The translations under genes were made by a program, and so were the position numbers. A stretch of 64,000 nucleotides of DNA from Promerops cafer (taxonomy: Eukaryota > Chordata > Aves > Passeriformes > Nectariniidae): contig VZSE01010764.1 of assembly GCA_013398275.1 (NCBI GenBank), forward strand, positions 479,769 through 543,768, given 5' to 3'. Below, one piece after another: positions 62,848-64,000 of the stretch. The notes under the pieces were generated by a model that did not search any database, was not told where the DNA came from, and was given only the letters and a program-made list of their open reading frames with translations. How positions within the stretch are numbered: position 1 is the stretch's first letter; each line of letters starts with the position of its first letter.

Positions 62848-64000
62848 GTAAGGACCCTCTGGATCCAGAAAGAAGGGACACTGCTCTTTGGGAGAGGGTG
62901 AGAGTGAATAATTGAGCAACAAAGCTGTGCTCCCCAGTTTCACCGACTGAATCGTGCATTTGTTGCATGGAGGTTATTTTGGTGTTGGTTTGCACCAGAG
63001 ATGAAAATCTCAGCTGACACCTGTAACACACATCGGCCATAACCTTTAGAAAAAGAGTGGTGGTAGAGGAAGCTTTACAGTAAATCCTATGGCATTCAGA
63101 GGGGGCTGTTGCCTGATGTCACTTCAATTGAACAATAATAACTAAGTTCTAAGTTAGGCCTAATAATATCTATTGAAGCATGAATTTTAAGTAGAGAAAA
63201 GAATTCTTATCAGTCTCGTAACTAATGCATTTAAAAACATCTTTCTGATACTGCAGTTATCAGTATAATTGTGTTTGAGTTGCAATTAGGGACTGTTCTC
63301 TCTTAATGAAAAGCTTTTCCTGGTCACTGAGTATTAGCTCCAATACAGGCGCTGAGTTCTGTGTGTCAGAGAGTATCTGTGTGTCACATAGGGATCAGCT
63401 GGTCAGGAGAAAAGGGATTTTTCAACAGGATCTGGCTGTTGTCTTAATAATGGAGAAATACCAATTTTAATGCATTTCGTATATGGACTACTGGTAGCTG
63501 GTTCTCTGAAGACCATGAGTGTTACTGAGAAATTCTCTTCTGTGACTTAGAGGGTTAAAACTGATGTTACCCTGAATCAGCTGGATAAGGCTCAGTTTAG
63601 AGAGGCTGACAGGTACAAAGGGTAGGCAAGGCTCTTTAACTCTCTATTGATCAGAAGTCACTGTGTCAAATCCAGCAGAATTATGAAAGTAGGAGTAGTG
63701 TTGGACCAAATGGACAATGTGGAGACATACACGTACATTCAGTGATGAGGAATTACAGCTGTTGGATGGGTGGCTGCCCAGGGGACTTGGTTTTCTATTT
63801 AATGTTTTCCAATTTATTTAGTGTTTGTGTAATTTTCAAGTTGTAATCCTTGCACACACTTCTCCTTTTGTTCCTGTTGCATACAGTTAAGTGATTTTAA
63901 ATCTAAAACTGTTTACTGTGTCTTGTTCTGCCTTTCCTAAACCCACCTGAGGGCTTCTGTGGGAGTGGTAGGAAGGTCAAGGTGATGTGAATGAGAAATG
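62848..64000 (+). other. PRKAG2: PRKAG2 intron 3, after the 3B-like exon
   Basis: Intronic DNA beginning with GTAAGG. The frame continues to a stop at 62915 if the donor is not used. The rest, including 63100-64000, is AT-rich and shows no exon, repeat or RNA gene that I can support. Exon 4 is not reached. Confidence 0.8.

Larger units (their letters stand above)
1..64000 (+). other. PRKAG2: PRKAG2 locus, internal part (AMPK gamma-2 subunit gene)
   Basis: The whole window lies inside one gene transcribed on the + strand. Two exons with recognisable gamma-2 N-terminal sequence are present at 25395-25466 and 36540-36819, and a likely alternative first exon lies at about 62.43-62.85 kb. AMPK gamma-2 binds AMP, ADP and ATP through four CBS repeats and forms a heterotrimer with alpha and beta subunits. 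None of the CBS-coding exons is here; they must lie beyond 64000. The canonical first exon must lie before position 1. Identification rests on direct reading of the encoded peptides against the known family. Assignment to a bird rests on CR1 repeat copies and overall composition and is an inference; the species cannot be named from this sequence. Confidence 0.95.

Overview
The window is a piece of a vertebrate nuclear genome, almost certainly from a bird and possibly a songbird. Degraded CR1 retrotransposon pieces occur in both orientations, and long G/T-rich or A/C-rich tracts of the kind common in avian introns recur. There are no operons, bacterial-type genes, CRISPR arrays, or rRNA or tRNA genes that I can support. 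Nearly all open frames are chance frames, repeats or shadows.

One gene explains the window: PRKAG2, encoding the gamma-2 regulatory subunit of AMP-activated protein kinase, on the + strand. I recognise it from two clean internal coding exons. The first (25395-25466) reads DLSSFAMPFLDGDVESTDKN and continues ASRK. The second (36540-36819) contains FPYQESPPRSPRRMSFSGIF and ends FFSRSRK. Both have good splice sites and joining phases that fit the known gene (0/0, then 0/1). The canonical first exon (upstream) and the exons for the four CBS repeats that bind adenine nucleotides (downstream) are outside the window. The window therefore holds only the gamma-2-specific, Ser/Pro-rich N-terminal extension and three long introns.

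Layout: 1-25394 is the 3' part of the intron before exon 2 ('intron 1'). It contains two CpG-rich islands (about 11.74-12.25 kb and 15.61-16.0 kb). Each carries a short ATG-initiated frame that ends at a possible splice donor in the correct phase for exon 2, so each is a candidate alternative promoter and first exon. 25467-36539 is intron 2. 36820 to the right edge is intron 3 and holds CR1 copies, long simple repeats, an assembly gap (46932-46947) and a single ambiguous base (40752). At 62.4-62.85 kb is a TATA-containing candidate promoter followed by a short basic coding segment that ends at a donor in phase 1, as exon 3 does. This fits the alternative first exon reported in mammals as gamma-2 '3B', a heart-enriched short isoform, although I make that link from position and phase, not from a sequence comparison.

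Read together, the region looks like the isoform-switching part of PRKAG2. Successive promoters would supply different N termini to the same downstream CBS core. I found no evidence for a wholly new biological system. The most informative points are the alternative-start architecture, the upstream-ORF arrangement on the 3B-like exon, and several unusual simple repeats.
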